Source of the DNA: Pseudomonas tritici
Lineage (GTDB): Bacteria; Pseudomonadota; Gammaproteobacteria; Pseudomonadales; Pseudomonadaceae
DNA length: 64,000 bases
Direction of reading: 5' to 3'
Assembly (NCBI RefSeq): GCF_014268275.3
Contig: NZ_CP077084.1
Coordinates: 2,356,001-2,420,000 of the forward strand
Of the stretch, positions 35,323 through 46,483 are shown in pieces (positions within the stretch are counted from its first letter, which is position 1; each line of letters starts with the position of its first letter). The position numbers and the translations under genes were made by a program. The notes under the pieces were generated by a model, which worked only from the letters and a program-made list of their open reading frames with translations, was not told where the DNA came from and did no database searches.

Positions 35323-35946
35323 TCAGTCAAACAGCGTCTGAGTCGTCTCGCCGCGATGGAAGGCAAAGGCGGCCTCCAGATCACTTTCGATGGTGCGCCC
35401 ACGGGACAGCGGCGGCAGTGCACCGAGGCGGAAAAAGCCCACGTCAGTGGTTTCGAACCCGGCCATCGGTGCCGACTGATCCACCGATTCACACAGGAAG
35501 TACAGCTTGTAGAAATCCCGCACATCCGGTCGATACAAGCCTTTGGCCTTGTGCGTCACGCTGTACAGTGCCCTGGCGGTTACCGTCAGCCCGGCTTCCT
35601 CGCGAATCTCTTTGACGATGTTTTCGGCTGCCGACAAGCCGATATCCGCATACCCACCCGGCAACGCCCAGCAGCCATCGGTCAACTCCCGCACCAACAA
35701 AATCCGGTCGCCTTCGATAACCGCACCGCGCACGTCAATCATTGGCGTCGAATAACGCTGGGCAAAATCTGTGACCAGCCCGCAGATACGTTCCAACGGG
35801 ACATTGCCCAATTGCGCCAGCATGCTGTGGGCAATCTCGGCAATTTCTTCCAGGCGCTCGCGCTCGAAATCATCAGTGCAAAAGTGCAGCCCCGTGGACG
35901 CCAGCGCCTGCAAGCGTTTGGCTTGGGCCAGCCAGATGTTTTCCAT
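35323..35946 (-). CDS. Nudix hydrolase with N-terminal NUDIX_N domain
   Basis: The product has 207 residues. A helical N-terminal region (about 1-65) of the kind seen with CDP-choline/ADP-ribose-acting members precedes the Nudix box GGYADIGLSAAENIVKEIREEAGL's core. The Nudix consensus Gx5E has Leu where Glu is usual, a change common in this subfamily, while REEAG is kept. Substrate is unknown. It ends 3 bp from the next gene downstream of itself in reverse order, that is the GNAT stop at 35950 precedes its start closely, so GNAT and Nudix are one transcript. Confidence 0.85.
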   Translation of the reverse strand: MENIWLAQAKRLQALASTGLHFCTDDFERERLEEIAEIAHSMLAQLGNVPLERICGLVTDFAQRYSTPMIDVRGAVIEGDRILLVRELTDGCWALPGGYADIGLSAAENIVKEIREEAGLTVTARALYSVTHKAKGLYRPDVRDFYKLYFLCESVDQSAPMAGFETTDVGFFRLGALPPLSRGRTIESDLEAAFAFHRGETTQTLFD

Positions 35947-35949
35947 GGG

Positions 35950-36396
35950 TTACTCCTGGAGAGGCTTGGTCATGTACACGCGCCGCAGGCCGTGTTCCTC
36001 GGCGCGATGGGTTTCAACATAGCCGCGGCGATGGTAGAGCGCGATGTTCTCGGTCATGGCTTCATTGGTGTACAGGCGGATCACAGCGAAACCTGCGTCG
36101 ATCGCCTGCTGTTCGGCAAAATCCAACAGCAACCGCCCGAAACCCAGGCCCTGGGTCTCAGGGGCGGCGGCCAGGTTATCCAGCAACAGCGCGCAGTCGG
36201 CCTCCAGCAGGACAATAAAGCCCTGGACTTGCCGGGCGTTTTCCAGCACGTGCACGTCGCCGGCTTCCACCCGTTGGCGATAATCCTCGAGCATCGGCCC
36301 GGGCTTACGGCCGATCCGTGCGATATACGGCGAGTAAGCTGCCTGGACGATGGCCTCGATGGCTGCAACATCATGGACAGTGGCGGGGCGCATCAT
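35950..36396 (-). CDS. GNAT-family N-acetyltransferase
   Basis: The ATG at 36396 is chosen for AAGGAG 9 nt upstream (148 residues); the longer frame to 36459 would run into the terminator hairpin. The acetyl-CoA-binding pattern QGLGFGRLLLDFAEQQA and the final strand with LYHRRGYVE are typical. The acceptor is unknown. It is separated by 3 bp from the Nudix gene and co-transcribed with it. Confidence 0.85.
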   Translation of the reverse strand: MMRPATVHDVAAIEAIVQAAYSPYIARIGRKPGPMLEDYRQRVEAGDVHVLENARQVQGFIVLLEADCALLLDNLAAAPETQGLGFGRLLLDFAEQQAIDAGFAVIRLYTNEAMTENIALYHRRGYVETHRAEEHGLRRVYMTKPLQE

Positions 36397-36448
36397 TGCC
36401 GCGTGCTCCTTGTGGCAGGGAAGCCACGACTGTAAGGGAGGCAGGCAC

Positions 36449-36476
36449 AAAAAAACCACCGCGTGGGTGGTTTTTT
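36449..36476 (-). terminator. rho-independent terminator after queD
   Basis: Arms 36450-36460 and 36466-36476 (A-tract, ACCACC / GGTGGT, T-tract) around a 5-nt loop give a stem followed by a U run on the minus strand, directly after the queD stop at 36489. Confidence 0.85.
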
Positions 36477-36488
36477 CATATCGCAGGC

Positions 36489-36845
36489 TTACTCGCCGTG
36501 ATAAATGCAGCCGCTGGTGCAGGTCTCGTGGATGCGAATCGCACTGAGCTCAGGCAGCAAGGGTTTCAGCTCATTCCAGATCCACTTGGCGAGCACTTCG
36601 CTGGTCGGGTTTTCCAGGCCAGGGATGTCATTCAAGTAGTTGTGGTCGAGGCGTTCATAGAGCGGCTTGAAAATCGCCTTGATCTCCGAGAAGTCGCGAA
36701 TCCAGCCGGTATGGGGATCCAGGTCGCCGCTCAGGTGGATCGCCACCTTGAACGAATGCCCATGCAGGCGCCCGCATTTGTGGCCTTCCGGTACGTGGGG
36801 CAGGCGGTGGGCGGATTCGAATGTAAATTCCTTGAAGATTTCCAC
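36489..36845 (-). CDS. queD: 6-carboxytetrahydropterin synthase
   Basis: The product has 118 residues from a GTG start. The zinc site is seen as [10 protein letters not shown] with LHGHSFKV, and the catalytic Cys in GHKCGRL. It converts dihydroneopterin triphosphate to 6-carboxytetrahydropterin in queuosine synthesis. The length matches QueD. It is a single-gene unit with its own terminator. Confidence 0.93.
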   Translation of the reverse strand: MEIFKEFTFESAHRLPHVPEGHKCGRLHGHSFKVAIHLSGDLDPHTGWIRDFSEIKAIFKPLYERLDHNYLNDIPGLENPTSEVLAKWIWNELKPLLPELSAIRIHETCTSGCIYHGE

Positions 36846-36920
36846 AGTGTTTTCAGCTCGGTCGGTGTCTGGCAGGCGGCGAGTTTAACAGCTTGATCCC
36901 TTGCCGCGCATACCGCTTGG

Positions 36921-38000
36921 TCATAGCGCCAGTAAGTGCTCGCCCAATTTGCCGTTATCCGCCAGCTCAAGAAACTCATCCCCCAACCGCCGGCTTTCGC
37001 TCATCGCGGTCTGCCAATATCTGTTGCGGCTCGGGTCGTCGCCCATAAAGCGCTTGAAGTCGCTGCGGTCCGGCAGTTTGCCGTGGGGCAGGCGGGCGAG
37101 GTAGTCCTTGGACGGCGCCAGCAGCAACACGTCCTGCAAACCCTGTGGATTGCTGCGCCGCCACGGCAGGCCTTTGTCGAACCAGCCGGGAATGACCCGG
37201 TCAGTAAAGTGCGGGTACAGCACAATGTCATCGCCTTGATAAGGCAGGTCGAGGTGGTAGTCGAGCAGGCCGCCGTCGCGGTAGGTGCCGGCGCCCGCGC
37301 CGGGCAGGTCGCGTACGCCTTGCATCACCATGGGAATCGAGCCCGACGCCAGCAGCGCCTGGCGCAGGTTGCCCAATTCCAGGGCGAGGAAGCGTGACGG
37401 GAAATCCTTCAACGGATGCACTGGCGGCGCCTGGCGCGGGTCGTGGATGATCAGCCGTTCGAAGTGCCGCGACAGCCGTGCGCGGCCACGCAAATTATCG
37501 GCAATCACCGACGACAGGCCCAGCCCGAGGCGCCCACGGTGATCATCGGCAAGCAGTCCGTGGCTCTTGACCACCATGATGTTGAGGCGATAGTTGGGGT
37601 TTTCCAACACCTGCGCATCGCGGCCGGCCAGCAGGTCGTCGAGCATGCGCTGGCAGCTCTGGCTGACCGCAGCCATGGTCACGCCTTTGGCAAAGCTTTG
37701 TTCGTTATACAGGCGCCCGAGGTCCAGCAGACCTTGCACCGGGTCCGGCAGGCACGCACTGGCAAACCGCCAGGAGCCGATGGACGCGCCGATCAGCGCG
37801 CGTTCCCGTGGTGCACGCGGCAACCAATCGCCAAACAGCGCCAGGTCCAGGCCTTGGATACCCAGCGCCTTGGGGCCGCCGGCCGCGCCAGGCAGGATGC
37901 CAACGTCGGCAGACGCCAGGCCCTGTTCGCGAATGCGCGCAAAGGCGCGTTTACCGGCCTTTAAGGTCAGGGCGGAAAACTTGATGTGAATCGCTGTCAT
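36921..38000 (-). CDS. patatin-like phospholipase family protein
   Basis: The product has 359 residues from the ATG at 38000. The serine hydrolase elbow is GASIGSW and the paired acidic motif is YRDGGLLDYH, the Ser-Asp dyad expected of patatin-like lipases. PGAAGGPKALG near the start resembles the oxyanion loop. The substrate is unknown. No signal peptide is seen with this start; a longer frame to 38081 adds a doubtful hydrophobic leader. Confidence 0.75.
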   Translation of the reverse strand: MTAIHIKFSALTLKAGKRAFARIREQGLASADVGILPGAAGGPKALGIQGLDLALFGDWLPRAPRERALIGASIGSWRFASACLPDPVQGLLDLGRLYNEQSFAKGVTMAAVSQSCQRMLDDLLAGRDAQVLENPNYRLNIMVVKSHGLLADDHRGRLGLGLSSVIADNLRGRARLSRHFERLIIHDPRQAPPVHPLKDFPSRFLALELGNLRQALLASGSIPMVMQGVRDLPGAGAGTYRDGGLLDYHLDLPYQGDDIVLYPHFTDRVIPGWFDKGLPWRRSNPQGLQDVLLLAPSKDYLARLPHGKLPDRSDFKRFMGDDPSRNRYWQTAMSESRRLGDEFLELADNGKLGEHLLAL

Positions 38001-38158
38001 ACCGGTCTCTGTGGAAGCGAGCAGGGTTGTATAGGAAATCTCGCACAATAACTGGGGAAGGAGGATGTCGGAAATTGCCATGGTGGCAATTCAGTTTCAA
38101 TTAAGTTGCTACAGGTACGGTGGCCGACGTAGGAAAAATCTTGAAACGGAGACTCCCC

Positions 38159-38461
38159 ATGAAGCGCCTTACAGGGCTGGTCGCCGCCGGTATCATCGCC
38201 TTCACGGCGATCCAGGCCCAAGCCGTGGACCCCGACAAACCACTGAAAGTGCCTGCCACTGTTACAATTATCGCCTTTGATCAGCTGGAAGCTACGGCCC
38301 TGGCCTTGCACCCGGGTTCAACACTGCTGGATACCGACCTGGACGAGGAATACGGCAAGTATCTTTACCAAGTTGAACTGGAGGATACCGACGGCATCGA
38401 GTGGGAGGTTGAATTGGACGCGCTCACCGGGCAGGTTCTCAAGAATCATCAGGAAACGTAA
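38159..38461 (+). CDS. periplasmic PepSY-domain protein 1
   Basis: The product has 100 residues from the ATG at 38159. A signal peptide (MKRLTGLVAAGIIAFTAIQAQA) is followed by a single PepSY domain ending in WEVELDALTGQVLKNHQ. It overlaps the next gene by 1 bp (TAATG). PepSY proteins beside two-component systems are usually periplasmic and may modulate the sensor or be its target. Confidence 0.85.
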   Translation: MKRLTGLVAAGIIAFTAIQAQAVDPDKPLKVPATVTIIAFDQLEATALALHPGSTLLDTDLDEEYGKYLYQVELEDTDGIEWEVELDALTGQVLKNHQET

Positions 38462-38772
38462 TGAAGGTAAATTTATACGCCGGCAGTCGAATGGCGTTGC
38501 TGCTCCTGGTTTTTTGCTCAAGCCTGGCAGCCCGCGATCTTGATCAGGACGAGGCCTTGGTCCTGCGCCAGAACGGCGTGATCCTGCCGCTGGAGCAGTT
38601 GCTGGAACAGGCCATGGCGCGTCATCCGGGTTCGCGCCTGCTGGAGGCCGAGCTTGAGAAAAAGCACGGTAAATATGCCTATGAAGTGGAACTGGTCACC
38701 GCCGAAGGCGTGGTGCGTGAGATCAAGTTGGATGCATCCACGGGTGCGCTGATCAAAGACGAGGAAGACTGA
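38461..38772 (+). CDS. periplasmic PepSY-domain protein 2
   Basis: The product has 103 residues with a signal sequence ([20 protein letters not shown]) and a PepSY core ([36 protein letters not shown]). It is a clear paralogue of the preceding protein, likely from tandem duplication. The stop overlaps the response regulator start by 1 bp. Confidence 0.85.
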   Translation: MKVNLYAGSRMALLLLVFCSSLAARDLDQDEALVLRQNGVILPLEQLLEQAMARHPGSRLLEAELEKKHGKYAYEVELVTAEGVVREIKLDASTGALIKDEED

Positions 38773-39440
38773 TGCGCCTGCTTTTGGTGGAAGACAACGT
38801 ACCTCTGGCCGATGAACTGTTGGCCGGCTTGCAGCGCCAGGGCTATGCCGTCGATTGGCTGGCTGATGGCCGCGATGCTGTGTACCAGGGACGCAGCGAA
38901 CCCTATGACCTGATCATCCTCGACCTTGGCCTGCCCGGTTTGCCTGGGCTTGAAGTACTCGCGCAATGGCGCGCCGCCGCGCTGGCCATCCCGGTACTGA
39001 TTCTCACCGCGCGCGACTCCTGGGCCGAGCGCATCGAAGGGCTCAAGGCTGGCGCCGACGATTACCTGAGTAAACCGTTCCATCCCGAGGAACTGCACCT
39101 GCGCATCCAGGCACTGCTGCGCCGCTCCCATGGGCAGACCAACCAGCCCACCCTGCAGGCGGCCGGCCTGCACTTGGATGAAGGGCGTCAGTGCGTGTTG
39201 CGTGATGGCGCAGAGATCCAGCTGACCGCCGCCGAATTCCGCCTGTTGCGCTACTTCATGCTGCATCCCGAGCAAATCCTGTCGAAAAGCCACCTGGCCG
39301 AGCATTTGTATGATGGCGAAACCGAGCGCGACTCCAATGTGCTGGAAGTCCACGTCAACCACCTACGCCGCAAGTTGGGGCGCAGCGTGATCGAAACCCG
39401 GCGCGGCCAGGGTTACCGGTTTGGCGCCAGCGCCGAATGA
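38772..39440 (+). CDS. OmpR-family response regulator
   Basis: The product has 222 residues. The receiver has the acidic pair (VEDN), the phospho-Asp in [10 protein letters not shown] and the Lys in DYLSKPF. The C-terminus is a winged helix ([18 protein letters not shown]). It overlaps the kinase gene by 4 bp and is the third gene of the PepSY operon; the PhoP/QseB-type is likely, target unknown. Confidence 0.92.
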   Translation: MRLLLVEDNVPLADELLAGLQRQGYAVDWLADGRDAVYQGRSEPYDLIILDLGLPGLPGLEVLAQWRAAALAIPVLILTARDSWAERIEGLKAGADDYLSKPFHPEELHLRIQALLRRSHGQTNQPTLQAAGLHLDEGRQCVLRDGAEIQLTAAEFRLLRYFMLHPEQILSKSHLAEHLYDGETERDSNVLEVHVNHLRRKLGRSVIETRRGQGYRFGASAE

Positions 39441-40750
39441 GGTCGATCCAGCGGCGCCTGAGCCTGGGCCTGGTCAGCGTGATGGTGATTGTCGGCGTTG
39501 CGTTGGCGCAAACCAGTCTGTGGTTGTTCGAAACGGGTTTGCAGCGCTACCTGGAAGCGGGGCTGCGCAACGACAGTGAGAGCCTGCTGGTGGCGCTGGT
39601 ACGCGGCCCGGATGGCTTGCAACTGCATGAAAAGCGCCTATCGCCAGCGTATCAACGGCCGTTTTCCGGGCACTATTTCCGGATTGATTTCGCCGATACG
39701 CACTGGCGCTCCCGCTCGCTGTGGGACCAGGACCTGCCGCAACTGCCCGAGGCCGGCCTCAAGGGCAACCTGCAACTGGGGCCGGAAGGTCAGCAACTGT
39801 TGGTGTTGCGCGAGGACTACAAGCGCTTCGGGCAGTCGATTTCCATCAGCGTGGCCCAGGACTACACGCCGGTGCGGGAAAGCTTTCGCCTGATGCGTCA
39901 GATCGGGCTGGTGCTGGGGCTGGCGGCGCTGCTGCTGGTGTTGATCCTGCAACGGCTCACCGTGCGCCGCGCCTTGCGACCCTTGGAAACCGCGCGTAAC
40001 CAGATTGCTCAACTGCAACAGGGCCAGCGTTCGCAACTCGACACCCAGGTGCCACTGGAGCTGGAGCCGCTGGTGGCGCAGATCAACCACTTGCTGGCCC
40101 ACACCGAAGACAGCCTCAAGCGTTCGCGCAATGCCTTGGGCAACCTCGGACACGCCCTCAAGACCCCGCTGGCGGTACTGTTGAGCGCGGCGTCAAGCGA
40201 AGCGCTGAAGGATCACCCTGAACTGAGCAAGCTGCTGCGTGATCAGTTGGAACACGTGCAGCAACGTCTCAACCGTGAACTCAACCGCGCGCGCCTGGCC
40301 GGTGAAACCTTGCCGGGTGCGTTGTTCGACTGTGACAAGGAATTGCCGGGCCTGCTCGCCACCTTGAACATGATCCACGGGGAGCACCTGGACCTGAGCT
40401 ATCACGCCGCGCCCGGGCTGCAACTGCCCTGGGACCGTGAAGACCTGCTGGAGCTGCTGGGCAATCTGTTGGATAACGCCTGCAAATGGGCGGATGCCGA
40501 GGTGCGCCTGACCGTCACAGAGACTGCGCACAGCTACGTGCTGGCGGTGGAAGACGACGGTCCCGGTATCCCCGAAACCCAGCGCGATCAAGTCTTCAGC
40601 CGCGGTGCACGACTGGATGAACAGATTGATGGGCATGGCCTGGGATTGGGCATCGTGCGGGATATCGTCGAGGTGTGGGGCGGGGTGTTGCAGTTGCAGG
40701 AAAGTGCGTTGGGCGGTTTGAAAGTAACGATTGAGTTGCCCAAGCGTTAG
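39437..40750 (+). CDS. membrane sensor histidine kinase
   Basis: The product has 437 residues with two membrane segments (about 10-30 and 155-175) around a periplasmic part of about 120 residues. The H box is [14 protein letters not shown] box and G boxes are [19 protein letters not shown] and GHGLGLGIV. It pairs with the response regulator immediately upstream. The signal is unknown; PhoQ-like arrangement and the PepSY genes suggest a cell-envelope cue. Confidence 0.92.
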   Translation: MRSIQRRLSLGLVSVMVIVGVALAQTSLWLFETGLQRYLEAGLRNDSESLLVALVRGPDGLQLHEKRLSPAYQRPFSGHYFRIDFADTHWRSRSLWDQDLPQLPEAGLKGNLQLGPEGQQLLVLREDYKRFGQSISISVAQDYTPVRESFRLMRQIGLVLGLAALLLVLILQRLTVRRALRPLETARNQIAQLQQGQRSQLDTQVPLELEPLVAQINHLLAHTEDSLKRSRNALGNLGHALKTPLAVLLSAASSEALKDHPELSKLLRDQLEHVQQRLNRELNRARLAGETLPGALFDCDKELPGLLATLNMIHGEHLDLSYHAAPGLQLPWDREDLLELLGNLLDNACKWADAEVRLTVTETAHSYVLAVEDDGPGIPETQRDQVFSRGARLDEQIDGHGLGLGIVRDIVEVWGGVLQLQESALGGLKVTIELPKR

Positions 40751-40771
40751 TGCTGACACACCACAATCAAA

Positions 40772-40861
40772 ATGTGGGAGCGGGCTTGCTCGCGAATGCA
40801 GTGTGTCAGTCACTGAATATGTCGACTGATGTACAGCATTCGCGAGCAAGCCCGCTCCCAC
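40772..40861. repeat. REPIN element 1 (two inverted REP sequences)
   Basis: The left arm TGTGGGAGCGGGCTTGCTCG and its inverted copy at the right end (reading CGAGCAAGCCCGCTCCCACA) surround a central part. This is the REP family common in fluorescent pseudomonads, placed between the convergent kinase and chemoreceptor genes. Confidence 0.9.
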
Positions 40862-40879
40862 ATTGGATCTATTAAACCT

Positions 40880-43027
40880 TCAGACCCGGAACTGATCCAT
40901 CAACCCCTGCTGCTGATTCGCCAGGCTATTCAGCGCCTGGCTCACCCGCGCTGATTCATTCGCCTGTTCCGACAGCGATTCGGTCACATCGCGAATCGTC
41001 GCCACATTGCTGTTGATTTCCTCGGCCACCGCGCTTTGCTCTTCGGCGGCGCTGGCGATTTGCAGGTTCATGTCGCTGATCACCGTGACGGCCTCGCCGA
41101 TCTGGCGCAGGGCGGTCACCGCCTCGCCAACTTGTTCGACGCTGCCCTGGGCCTGGCGATAGCTGTTGCCCATGGCGCTGACGACCTCTTCGGTGCCGCC
41201 TTGCAACTGCTCGATGACCTGGCGGGTTTCTTCGACCGACTCCTGGGTGCGTCGCGCCAGGTTGCGCACTTCATCAGCCACCACCGCAAAGCCACGTCCA
41301 GCCTCACCGGCGCGGGCTGCTTCGATGGCGGCGTTGAGCGCCAACAGGTTGGTCTGTTCGGCAATACCGCGAATCACTTCCAGCACCGAACCGATTTTTT
41401 CACTATTGGCAGCCAGGCCTTCGACCTGGTTCATGGCCGTGCTCATATCCGCCGCCAACTCCCCGATATTGCGGGTGGTGCGGTCGATTACTGTGAGGCC
41501 GTCGCGGGTCGCCTGGTCGGCATCGCGTGCAGCTTGGGCCGCCTGCGCAGCGCTGCGCGCCACATCCTGGGCGGTGGCACTCATTTCGTGGGACGCGGTG
41601 GCCACCTGGTCGACCTGACGATATTGCTGTTCCATGCCGGCACTGGTTTGCGTAGCAATCGCGGCGGACTGGTCGGCGGTGCCACGGGCGTCCTGCACCG
41701 AGCGCTTCACCTCGGCGATAATCGGTTGCAGCTTGTCCAGGAAGCGGTTGAACCAGCCGGCCAGTTGGCCCAGCTCGTCCTGCTTGTCGTAGGCCAGGCG
41801 GCGGGTCAGGTCGCCTTCGCCGCTGGCAATGTCTTCGAGCATCTGCGCCACGCCGAGGATCGGCCGGGTCACGCTGCGTGCCATCAGCCACACCAGGATC
41901 AGGCCGACCACCGCCGCCAGCAGGCCCAGGCCCAGTTCCAGCAGGGTGCCGCGCGTGTTATCGGCGTCCAGTTGCGCCTTGAGCGCTTCGGCCGGGCCTA
42001 CCAGGACTTTTTCCGGCACATCCAGCAACACGCCCCACGGCTTGCCATCCGGGATCGGCGCGAACGGCGCCAGCACCTTGAGTTGGTGGTCGCTACGCAG
42101 GCTGCGGATGTGGGTGCTGCCAGACAGGGCGCTGATCAATTGCGCGCCGTTGGCGCTGTCGACCTGGTCCAGGCGCTGACTGAGCTTGCTGGCGTCCGGG
42201 CTGTGGCCGGCGAGCAAACCTGTAGGGCTGAGGATGCTGACCTGGGTCTGGCCGTCATACAGCTTGTGGCTGGCCTGTTGGCTCACGGCCTGCAGGCTGT
42301 TGAGGTTGATGTCGACCGATAACGAGGCGATGACTTTGCCATCGACCATCAATGGGAAAACGATGCTGGTCATCAGCACGTTTTGCCCGTCGATCACATA
42401 AAAGTAGGGTTCGATCACGCACGGCTTGAGGGTGGTGCGCGGGCAGGTGAACCAGGCGTTGGCCTTTTCACCGCTGGGGCCGACGCTGGCGTCGGTCATG
42501 TCGCTTTCCGGCAAGGCCATTGAGGTCAGCTTGCCGGGTGTCGGCTGCGACCAGTACAGGGCGAAGCGGCCTTTGTCGTTACTGCCCAACTCGGCTTGGC
42601 CGGCGAACAACTCATCCTTGCCATCCAGGGCATTGGCTTCGAACACCAGGGACAAACCGAGCAAGTCCGGGTTGGCCTGCAACGCGGCCCTGACCTGGCG
42701 GGTCAGGTCTTCGCGGGTGTCGAAGGCGTCGAGAAAGCGTTTTTCCGCCTGTTCGCGCAAGAACAGCACCTGACGGGAAAAACCATGGCCGTACTGATAG
42801 GCGTCCATGAACTGCTGCCGAATACCCAGCGCCTGCACTTCGCCTTGGGCTTCGATGCGCGCTTGGGCGGCTTCATCCAGCATCTGCATGCTGGACGCCT
42901 TGACCTGCTGCGAACTCTGCTCCATGCGATACAGCGACAGACCCACCAGCAGGGTCACGATTCCCAGCAGGCACAGGCCGGCGAGCAGGGTGATTTTCCA
43001 TTGAATGGAGAGCTGCCTAAGCGACAT
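40880..43027 (-). CDS. methyl-accepting chemotaxis protein with large periplasmic sensor
   Basis: The start at 43027 follows AAGGAT and gives 715 residues. A first membrane segment ([21 protein letters not shown], residues about 13-33) precedes a dCache-like ligand domain of about 340 residues, then a second segment ([20 protein letters not shown]), HAMP, and the signalling domain with the conserved hairpin tip ([20 protein letters not shown]). The ligand is unknown. Confidence 0.9.
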   Translation of the reverse strand: MSLRQLSIQWKITLLAGLCLLGIVTLLVGLSLYRMEQSSQQVKASSMQMLDEAAQARIEAQGEVQALGIRQQFMDAYQYGHGFSRQVLFLREQAEKRFLDAFDTREDLTRQVRAALQANPDLLGLSLVFEANALDGKDELFAGQAELGSNDKGRFALYWSQPTPGKLTSMALPESDMTDASVGPSGEKANAWFTCPRTTLKPCVIEPYFYVIDGQNVLMTSIVFPLMVDGKVIASLSVDINLNSLQAVSQQASHKLYDGQTQVSILSPTGLLAGHSPDASKLSQRLDQVDSANGAQLISALSGSTHIRSLRSDHQLKVLAPFAPIPDGKPWGVLLDVPEKVLVGPAEALKAQLDADNTRGTLLELGLGLLAAVVGLILVWLMARSVTRPILGVAQMLEDIASGEGDLTRRLAYDKQDELGQLAGWFNRFLDKLQPIIAEVKRSVQDARGTADQSAAIATQTSAGMEQQYRQVDQVATASHEMSATAQDVARSAAQAAQAARDADQATRDGLTVIDRTTRNIGELAADMSTAMNQVEGLAANSEKIGSVLEVIRGIAEQTNLLALNAAIEAARAGEAGRGFAVVADEVRNLARRTQESVEETRQVIEQLQGGTEEVVSAMGNSYRQAQGSVEQVGEAVTALRQIGEAVTVISDMNLQIASAAEEQSAVAEEINSNVATIRDVTESLSEQANESARVSQALNSLANQQQGLMDQFRV

Positions 43028-43263
43028 CGGTACATCCTTACCTGAAAACACATAGAGCCCGGTTATCGGCTGATTTCACATTTTCTTAATTCAAACGATC
43101 AATTTAACCCTGAAAGCGGCGCCGCTTTTTGACATGCGCGCCCACCTGCTGCAAAGTGCGCGCCCTCTAATAAGACCTCCTTCAAGCCTGTACGCCGGCT
43201 GCCGCCCGATGGCCGCCCGGGCGCAGGCATGCCTGTTGTTTACGTTTTTTGCTTGAGGTAACC

Positions 43264-44586
43264 ATGATTAACGCAGTTATTGCCGCGGTCGGCACCATGC
43301 TGGTGCTCAGCCTGTCCCGCGTGCATGTGGTCATCGCCATCATTGTGGGCGCGCTGGTGGGCGGCCTTAGCGGTGGGCTGGGCATCGAGGCCACGCTCAC
43401 GGCCTTCAACGGCGGTTTGGGCGGTGGTGCCACCGTGGCCTTGTCCTACGCCTTGCTCGGCGCTTTCGCGGTGGCAATTGCCAAGTCTGGCCTGGCCCAC
43501 GCCCTGGCCGACAAGGCGCTGCTGCTGGTGGACCGCCAGGAAGCCAGCGGTGGCAGTCACGTCAAATGGCTATTGATCGGCCTGCTGTGGGTGGTGGCGA
43601 TTGCCTCGCAGAACATCCTGCCGATCCACATTGCGTTTATCCCGTTGCTGGTGCCGCCGCTGTTGTATGTGCTGACCAAGCTGCAACTGGACCGCCGCCT
43701 GATCGCCTGCGTGATGACCTTCGGCCTGATCACGCCCTACATGTTCCTGCCGGTGGGCTTTGGCAATATCTTCCTCAACCAGATCCTGCTGGCCAACGTG
43801 GCCAAGAGCGGCGTGGACATCAGCCAGGTCAACGTCACTCACGCCATGAGCCTGCCGGCCCTGGGCATGGTGGTTGGCCTGCTGGTGGCGGTGTTTATCA
43901 GCTACCGCAAAAAGCGTGTGTACGACCTGGAAAAAATCGAGCGCGTCGAGCAGGTAGCGGTGCAGTACAACCCGTTGACCCTGCTGGTGGCCGGCGTGGC
44001 GATCGCCTCGGCGTTCATCATTCAGCTGTGGCTGGACTCGATGATCATCGGCGCGCTGGCCGGCTTCCTGATTTTCTCGGTGTCGGGCATCGTGCGCTGG
44101 CGCGATACCGATGACCTGTTCACCGAAGGCATGAAGATGATGGCGATGATCGGCTTCATCATGATTGCCGCGTCGGGGTTTGCCGAAGTGCTCAAGGCCA
44201 CGGGCGATGTGCGCTCGCTGGTGGAAACGTCGGCGGCGTTCATCGGCCACAGCCGTGGCGTGGGGGCATTGCTGATGTTGCTGGTGGGGCTGCTGGTGAC
44301 CATGGGCATCGGTTCGTCGTTCTCCACCGTGCCGATCCTGGCCGCGATCTTTGTGCCGCTGTGTGTGCAACTGGGCTTCAGCCCGGTCGCCATCGTGTGC
44401 ATCGTCGGCACGGCGGGTGCCTTGGGTGACGCCGGCTCACCGGCCTCGGACTCCACCCTCGGCCCAACCTCCGGCCTGAATATCGACGGCCAGCACCACC
44501 ATATCTGGGACACCGTGGTGCCGACGTTCCTGCACTACAACCTGCCATTGCTGGCGTTTGGCTGGCTGGCGGCGATGACGCTCTGA
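43264..44586 (+). CDS. Na+/H+ antiporter family protein (NhaC/Na_H_antiport_2-like)
   Basis: The ATG at 43264 is chosen for GAGGT 4 nt upstream; it gives 440 residues with about ten to twelve membrane segments. VVAIASQNILPIHIAFIPLLVPPL and GDAGSPASDSTLGPTSGLN are the typical conserved segments of this branch. It probably exchanges sodium for protons, or transports an organic anion as some members do. Confidence 0.8.
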   Translation: MINAVIAAVGTMLVLSLSRVHVVIAIIVGALVGGLSGGLGIEATLTAFNGGLGGGATVALSYALLGAFAVAIAKSGLAHALADKALLLVDRQEASGGSHVKWLLIGLLWVVAIASQNILPIHIAFIPLLVPPLLYVLTKLQLDRRLIACVMTFGLITPYMFLPVGFGNIFLNQILLANVAKSGVDISQVNVTHAMSLPALGMVVGLLVAVFISYRKKRVYDLEKIERVEQVAVQYNPLTLLVAGVAIASAFIIQLWLDSMIIGALAGFLIFSVSGIVRWRDTDDLFTEGMKMMAMIGFIMIAASGFAEVLKATGDVRSLVETSAAFIGHSRGVGALLMLLVGLLVTMGIGSSFSTVPILAAIFVPLCVQLGFSPVAIVCIVGTAGALGDAGSPASDSTLGPTSGLNIDGQHHHIWDTVVPTFLHYNLPLLAFGWLAAMTL

Positions 44587-44658
44587 CCGGATCGTCCTAC
44601 AGAAACTCGACCATTGGCCGTTAACCTCTCAAGTCGCCACTAATAAGAGAGAAAAGCC

Positions 44659-46338
44659 ATGCGTCTGAGCCTCAAGGCCAAAGTCCTGTCCCTCGCCGTA
44701 GTGCCGGTGTTGCTGTTTGCGGTGGTCATCAGCCTGACCACCGTGTGGATCTTGCAAGGACAGGCGCGCAACGAGGTGGATGAAACCCGCCAGCGCCTGC
44801 TCAACGACGCCAAGGTTACCCTGCAAAGTTATGTAGAAGTGGCCATGAGCACCGTCAAGCCGCTCTACGACGCGGCTGCGCCCGGTGATACCGCCGCGCG
44901 CGCAGAGGTGGTCAAGTTGCTCTCCAACACCAGCTACGGCAAGGACGGCTACTTCTTCGGCTACGACTCCGAGACCATCCGCCTGTTCAAGGGCAACAGC
45001 CCAGACGGCGTGGGCAAGAGCTTCAAGGACAACCGCGACCCCAACGGCGTCTACGTCAACCGCGACCTGGTCAAGGTCGGCAAGGACGGCACCCACTACC
45101 TGCAATACAGCTCGACCCAACCGGGGCAGACCGAACTCGTGCCCAAAATGGGCTACACCGAATACCTGCCTAAATGGGAAATGGTCATCGGTACCTCCGT
45201 CAACCTGGACGGCATCGAAGCCCAGGTCGCGGTGGTCGAGGCCAAGGTGCAGAAACGCATGGAAGGCGTGTTGCTGAGCATCCTCGGCGTGGCCGTGGTG
45301 GTGCTGCTGGTGATCGCTGCCGTCGGCTTGGTGCTGGCCAATACCATCCTGCGTCCGCTGAACTTGATGAAAGCCAACCTCGACGACATCGCTGCCGGCG
45401 AAGGCGACTTGACCCGCCGGCTGGCCATCACCAGCCAGGACGAGCTGGGCGATCTTGCCGGCGCGTTCAACCGCTTTGTCGACAAGATCCATGGGCTGGT
45501 GCGCCAGATCACCGAGATGACCACCCAACTCACCGGCCTGGTCAGCCAGGTCTCCGACCAGGCCCAGCGCTCCGAACAGGCCATGGAACGCCAGCGCCAC
45601 GAGACCGACCAGGTGGCGACTGCGATCAACCAGATGTCGTCCGCTGCGCAAGAAGTGGCGCGCAGTGCCCAGGGCGCCTCGGTGGCTGCCCAGCAAACCG
45701 ATGCCGAAGGCCAGGCCGCCAAGCGCGTGGTGGACGGCAGCATCGCGCAGATCCATGCGCTGGTGAACGACATCCGTAGCAGCGGCGTGTCCCTCGACAG
45801 CTTGCAGCAAGACGTGTCCTCCATCGTCAGTGTGCTCAGCGTGATCCGCTCCATCGCCGAGCAAACCAACCTGCTGGCGCTCAACGCGGCGATCGAAGCG
45901 GCGCGGGCAGGGGAGGCCGGGCGTGGTTTTGCCGTGGTCGCCGATGAAGTGCGTGCCCTGGCCAGCCGCACCCAGACCAGCACCCAGGAAATCCAGGGCA
46001 TGATCGACCGCCTGCAAAAAGGCACCGAAGCCGCCGTGGAGGCCATGCGCCGTTCCAGCGATGCCGGGGACGGCACCTCGGCCCAGGCCAACCAAGCCGG
46101 CGCGTCGCTGGACACCATGGCCCAGTTGATTGGCACCATCAATTCGATGAACGCCCAGATCGCCAGCGCCGCCGAAGAGCAGACCGCCGTGGCCGAAGAG
46201 ATCAACCGCAGCGTGCATCAGATTGCCGTGGCGGTGGACAGCGTGGCCGACGAGACCCAACTGGGTGCGCAGACCTCACGTAGCCTGGCGGATTTGGGGC
46301 AACGGTTGGGGCAATTGGTCGGCCAGTTCAAAATCTGA
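44659..46338 (+). CDS. methyl-accepting chemotaxis protein with sCache_2 sensor
   Basis: The product has 559 residues. Membrane segment 1 is at about 12-32, then an sCache_2-type domain ([36 protein letters not shown]), segment 2 ([16 protein letters not shown]), HAMP and a 40-helical-heptad signalling domain with the tip ([20 protein letters not shown]). sCache_2 receptors often bind small carboxylates. It follows the antiporter gene on the same strand, 72 bp away. Confidence 0.9.
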   Translation: MRLSLKAKVLSLAVVPVLLFAVVISLTTVWILQGQARNEVDETRQRLLNDAKVTLQSYVEVAMSTVKPLYDAAAPGDTAARAEVVKLLSNTSYGKDGYFFGYDSETIRLFKGNSPDGVGKSFKDNRDPNGVYVNRDLVKVGKDGTHYLQYSSTQPGQTELVPKMGYTEYLPKWEMVIGTSVNLDGIEAQVAVVEAKVQKRMEGVLLSILGVAVVVLLVIAAVGLVLANTILRPLNLMKANLDDIAAGEGDLTRRLAITSQDELGDLAGAFNRFVDKIHGLVRQITEMTTQLTGLVSQVSDQAQRSEQAMERQRHETDQVATAINQMSSAAQEVARSAQGASVAAQQTDAEGQAAKRVVDGSIAQIHALVNDIRSSGVSLDSLQQDVSSIVSVLSVIRSIAEQTNLLALNAAIEAARAGEAGRGFAVVADEVRALASRTQTSTQEIQGMIDRLQKGTEAAVEAMRRSSDAGDGTSAQANQAGASLDTMAQLIGTINSMNAQIASAAEEQTAVAEEINRSVHQIAVAVDSVADETQLGAQTSRSLADLGQRLGQLVGQFKI

Positions 46339-46344
46339 CCCCTT

Positions 46345-46435
46345 CGTAGCAGCTGTCGAGCTTAAGCGAGGCTGCGTCAGCGGCGCGCCTGACACTCCGC
46401 AAACGCAGCCTCGCTTAAGCTCGACAGCTGCTACG
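46345..46435. repeat. long inverted repeat of a second REP-like family
   Basis: The left arm starts CGTAGCAGCTGTCGAGCTTA and the right arm ends with its inverted copy; arms of about 31 bp enclose a central part. It differs in sequence from the other REP elements here and lies between two convergent genes, where it may also end transcripts. Confidence 0.85.
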
Positions 46436-46483
46436 CAAGCTGACACCACCCATGCTCGGCGGTGTTAAGCCGGTATACAGCGG

